DNA of 29,629 bases from contig KQ482057.1 of the NCBI GenBank assembly GCA_001430745.1, forward strand, positions 1,423,867 to 1,453,495, written 5' to 3'. Made by a program: the position numbers and the translations under genes. This document shows positions 26,463 through 29,629 of the stretch, one piece after another. Each line of letters begins with the position of its first letter. The first letter of the stretch is position 1. The stretch comes from Auxenochlorella pyrenoidosa (taxonomy: Eukaryota > Chlorophyta > Trebouxiophyceae > Chlorellales > Chlorellaceae). Below the pieces are notes generated by a model. The model saw only the letters and a list, made by a program, of their open reading frames with translations. It was not told the origin of the DNA and ran no database searches.

Positions 26463-28699
26463 TCAGGCGGGCTGGGCGGCGCGCACCCGCAGGTCGAGGC
26501 GCAGCAGCAGGCGATCGTCCTTCAGGTAGCTCCTGTCTCGCCGGCGCAGCTCCTCCAGCTCCATCAGCTGGTGCCGCCCTGCGGGGGCAGCAGGGCGCGA
26601 CAGCGGCAGCGGTGGGTTGGCGACCCTGGCCTGGGCCGGGGGGGCAGGGCACGGGGCGGGCGCCTCCGCGCCCGCTGCAACGCTGCCGATGGCGGAACGG
26701 CAGAGCACCCGCCGGCGCAGACACGCGCGCGCTGCCTGCTGGCCGCTCTGCCCGGGCAGGCCAGGCGGGCGAAGGCCTGCGGGCATCGACCCACCCCAGG
26801 TGTCGGTCTCCCTGTTGAAGACGCCCTGCCGCGGCTCCGACCGCCTGCGCTGCACGGCCCTGCTGCTGCTGGAGGGCGCCGTGCCGTCTGTGCCGCGGCC
26901 CGGGGTGCCCGGTACTGGTGTGCTGCAGCCCTCGCGAGGGGCACCGGCGCTGGGAAGGCTCCCACCCTCCGTTCCGCCGCTGTCGGCACTGCTGGGGGCG
27001 GGTCCCGCAGCCGCGGCAGGGGCAGGGTGGCCGCCCTCGCAATCAAAGACGGCCACAAAGTCACGGCCGCCCTCCCCCTGATCAAACACCGTGAGGCTGA
27101 AGGTGGCGGCCACGCTGCGGTGGCCGGCGCTGAGCGCCCTCGTGTGGTCCAGCTGCACAAAGGCTGCACAGCGGGGCGGGGGCAGGGCATGCAGGTGACG
27201 CTCTATTCGCTTGTGTGCGGGCACCGGCAGGAGCCGCATGGCGCCGCTCTCAGGCAGGACGGCGCCAGGGTGCGCACGTCCTGGGTTGCCCACCTGGAGC
27301 CGGCGACAAGGGCATGGCACCCCAGCGTGCCCCAGCCCCCGCCCTCCCCACCCGACAGGTGGCTGCCCCGCCCACTGCCGCTGCCGCCGGGGTGCAGCCG
27401 GATGCGCCACTGGAAGCCTGCCACCTCTGTCCACGGCGACAGCAGGCAGCCATCGCCGCTGCCCCTGCTGTTCCTGGAGAAGCGGGGCACAGCCCAGGTG
27501 AAGCCGCCGGCCTGGCCGGGCCCGCCGGGGCGCACGTCAAAGACGGGGGGCGAGCGGTAGAGCCGCCGTGTCGCCTGCTGCGACATGCTGCGCACGAGGC
27601 GCGCCAGCGTGGCGCTGTCGAGCGCCGCCAGCGTGGCCTCCTGCCTGCCGTCCTGCCAGCTGGCAGCCCCGCCGGTGGCCAGCTTTTCGGCCATGGCCTC
27701 CAGGCAGCCGCTGCTGGCGTGGCCAAAGGAGCACTTTTGCGCCACTGACAGCGCGGCCGCCAGCTCAGGCACGCTCGACTGCTCTGCCGCCAGCCTGGTG
27801 GCCATGCCTGCACCCACGATTGGGAAGTTGCACGCAGCCAGGGGTGGTGCCAGCTGTGCAACAGGCTAGAGTCTGAGCATGCTGGGCAGGGCTGAAGTTG
27901 TGCAGGGGAAGTGGGCATGGAAGCAGACGCATGCCTAAGTAGCTCCAGCACGCCTTCGAGGGCAGACTGCTGCCAGGGAGCCGCGATGCTAGAAACAAAC
28001 GAGTGCTGCTCTCCCTCGCCTCCCACCCCTCGCGCCTCACCCTGCAGGAAGGCCTTGACACTGCGCAGCAGGCGGTGGGCTTGCAGACGCAGCGCCAGCT
28101 CAGCAACCTCCTCCAGCAGCCCCGCCTGTGCCAGCACGGTAAAGCTGCTGCTGTTCGCCTCGAGCGGCCGATAGATCAGGCGCAGGCAGCACGCTGCCGG
28201 CAATAGGCCGCAGGCCTTGAACGCGGACGACAGGTCGGGCATGGCAGCCTGTACATGCCAACAGGGAGTTGAGAACTGGAACGTAAGCTCAAGGGACACA
28301 TAAGTTGAAGTCTGTTCATAGAAGCATGTCAGGTTGTTCAGGTTTGCGCTAGAACGTGCAGCATGCAGAATAGCCTGCGGCACCACCGCTCACCGCTCCG
28401 CTGACCTCATGCTGTGCCTCCTCCAGAGCCTGGCGCAGCGCCTGGCATTGCTTTAGCAATACCCACGAGTGTAGAGGCAGCCGCACGCCCTCCACAATGG
28501 CCTCGCAGTCGGCGGGCAAGGGCGAGTCGCCAGGCAAGTAGAAGTTGTGGGGTTTGTCAGCATCCCACGAGCTCAAATCGAGACACTTGATCGCATCTTG
28601 ATTGCCCTTCTGTCCCTGCTGCGCCCTTTGGAGCGCAAGGCGCGCTAGACCGGCAGCAGCCAGCCCCACAAGCGAGAGCTGAGCCACAGGCAGCTGCAT
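26463..28699 (-). CDS. BTB-MATH domain protein, likely CUL3 substrate adaptor
   Basis: Exons in minus order: 28699-28394, 28248-28041, 27807-27352, 27163-26795, 26578-26463; phases join to 484 residues. BTB domains dimerise and bind cullin-3; MATH domains hold substrates, so this is probably a ubiquitin-ligase adaptor. BTB motifs: CEAIVEGVRLPLHSWVLLKQ (about 63-85), then LRLIYRP and LLEEVAELALRLQAHRL (to about 170). A helical, BACK-like linker follows. MATH (about 274-480): FTWAVPRFSR, SPWTEVAGFQWRIRLHPGG, FVQLDHTRAL, ATFSLTVFDQ, VFNRETDTWGG, DRSYLKDDRLLLRLDL. A low-complexity insert of about 75 residues sits inside MATH between VFDQ and VFNRET. Domain order is the reverse of plant BPM and animal SPOP proteins (MATH first). 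A short hydrophobic N-terminus (LVGLAAAGLARLAL) is present but has no clear signal cleavage site. A related MATH gene follows upstream. Confidence 0.8.
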
Positions 28700-29482
28700 C
28701 CGGGCCTGGTGATTGCTCCAATCAGATGAACAGATTGAGAGGGCCGATGTAGAGGCTCCCGTAGGCGGCCGGTCGCTGAATCAGCTCGCAGCAGGCACAG
28801 CGTGGCCGTTCCAGCCCATGGTCTCCTGTTTCACAGGAAGTGTGCCCACTGGCACCGAACTAGCAGTTGTTCTCCTCCATTTATCCCGTGTGCTAACCCC
28901 CGTATCATGGCGCCTCAAGCCTGCTGCTGCAGCGGTCAAGACCGCAAGCTTTGCACTGCGTCCCACGCATGTTCTGCTTCTATGCATGAACCGTTGTCAT
29001 GGTCATGGTACACAGTGTGCAGCGATTGATGTGGAAAGCATGCTGTTATCATTCAAATCCTTGTATTTTTGCTTGCCCATTGTAAATGAAGCAAGTTCAG
29101 GGTCAGGTTCATTTTGGTTTTGCTGGATAGAGGTGGACAGCTACAAAGGCAAACCCCTGGAGCAGAGGAAAACTGAACCCCACACGGACAGCGCCTGAAC
29201 GGAGCGGGATCCATAACACCCAATCGACACGCCGTTGGCAGCGGGCACCAGGCGGCGCACAGGTACTGGCTAGCTAGGAGCGGATGCGCAGGATCAGAGC
29301 TTGCCAACAAAGACGGCCATGCATCGGATATGCCGGATGCAAACAAGCACAGGCAGATAATTATGGCCGCCTAGAACCCAGAAGGTAACAGCGGTTGCGA
29401 AAACAGAGCACGCCTGAAAACTGCCAAGACGGCGCCGTCCCGAGGCGGGCCGGCGCCCCCCCTCCCCCCCCCACCGCGGGCC
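28700..29482. other. Intergenic between two MATH genes on the minus strand
   Basis: No supported gene. It should contain the 3'UTR of the right-hand MATH gene and the promoter of the BTB-MATH gene. No minus-strand TGTAA was found; the TGTAA at 29081-29085 is on the plus strand, where no gene ends. The part around 29030-29130 is AT-rich. Confidence 0.5.
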
Positions 29483-29629
29483 CTAGAGCGTCTCCATGCC
29501 CGTGATGCGCATGTCCAGCCGCAGCAGCAGCCGGTCGCCGGCCAGGAAGCCGCGGTCGCGCCGGCGCAGCTCCGCCAGCGGCGCCCCCCTGAAGTAGCCC
29601 CAGTTCTGGTTGTCCTGCGAGAAGGAGTC
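29483..29629 (-). CDS. MATH domain protein, C-terminal end, partial
   Basis: An open frame of 48 codons plus a TAG stop (29485-29483) runs off the right edge. It reads as the last strands of a MATH/TRAF domain: FSQDNQNWGYFRGAPLAEL then LRRRDRGFLAGDRLLLRLDM. The neighbouring BTB-MATH protein ends in the same way (LEELRRRDRSYLKDDRLLLR), so the two are tandem relatives. Whether this copy also carries a BTB domain cannot be seen. The protein ends seven residues after the last MATH strand (MRITGMETL). Confidence 0.8.
   Translation of the reverse strand, partial: DSFSQDNQNWGYFRGAPLAELRRRDRGFLAGDRLLLRLDMRITGMETL

Noticed and set aside
29081..29085. Plus-strand TGTAA as a polyadenylation signal
   Set aside because: No plus-strand gene ends nearby; both flanking genes are on the minus strand. 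Likely chance in an AT-rich stretch.
1..29629. CRISPR arrays, prokaryotic operons, tRNA/rRNA genes, transposase genes
   Set aside because: None seen. Gene structure is intron-rich and nuclear; the repeats found are microsatellites or in-gene tandem repeats.

Overview
The window is nuclear DNA of a green alga, most likely a Chlorella-like trebouxiophyte. It is GC-rich and has many short exons with GT-AG introns, a pentanucleotide TGTAA of the chlorophyte polyadenylation type, plant-type genes (U2AF large subunit, chloroplast calcium sensor CAS, BTB and MATH proteins) and long Ala/Gly/Ser/Gln/Pro-rich coding regions. All gene models below were spliced by hand from donor/acceptor sites, codon phase and protein sense. 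No transcript data were available.

Layout: (1) 69-974 (+), the last three exons of a U2AF65-type splicing factor. (2) 1554-4248, 5663-8162 and 9696-12692 (+), a tandem array of three paralogous genes of unknown family. They share an exon/intron plan, a short conserved N-terminal domain split by introns, a basic nuclear-type motif and long low-complexity tails with a few conserved islands. The third copy contains a 713-base assembly gap. (3) 17005-13978 (-), a complete nine-exon gene for CAS, the thylakoid calcium sensor with a rhodanese-like domain. (4) 20230-17475 (-), an unrecognised multi-pass membrane protein. (5) 20487-25805 (+), a very large, low-complexity protein with one membrane segment, head-to-head with (4). 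(6) 28699-26463 (-), a BTB-MATH protein with its domains in the order BTB then MATH. (7) 29629-29483 (-), the C-terminal end of a second MATH protein, a tandem relative of (6).

There is no operon logic here and each gene is separately transcribed. The apparent arrangements are a tandem family (2), a convergent pair (third paralog / CAS), a same-strand pair (membrane protein then CAS), a divergent pair sharing about 256 bp (membrane protein / low-complexity protein), and a tandem MATH pair at the right edge.

The most unusual content is the three-gene family. I cannot name its domain. Its reading across three copies (matching intron phases, a 27-nt micro-exon, one exact intron loss, conserved islands in otherwise free-running low-complexity sequence) argues that it is real and under selection. 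Two models, (4) and (5), need either a one-base correction or an unusual splice, and these points are flagged.
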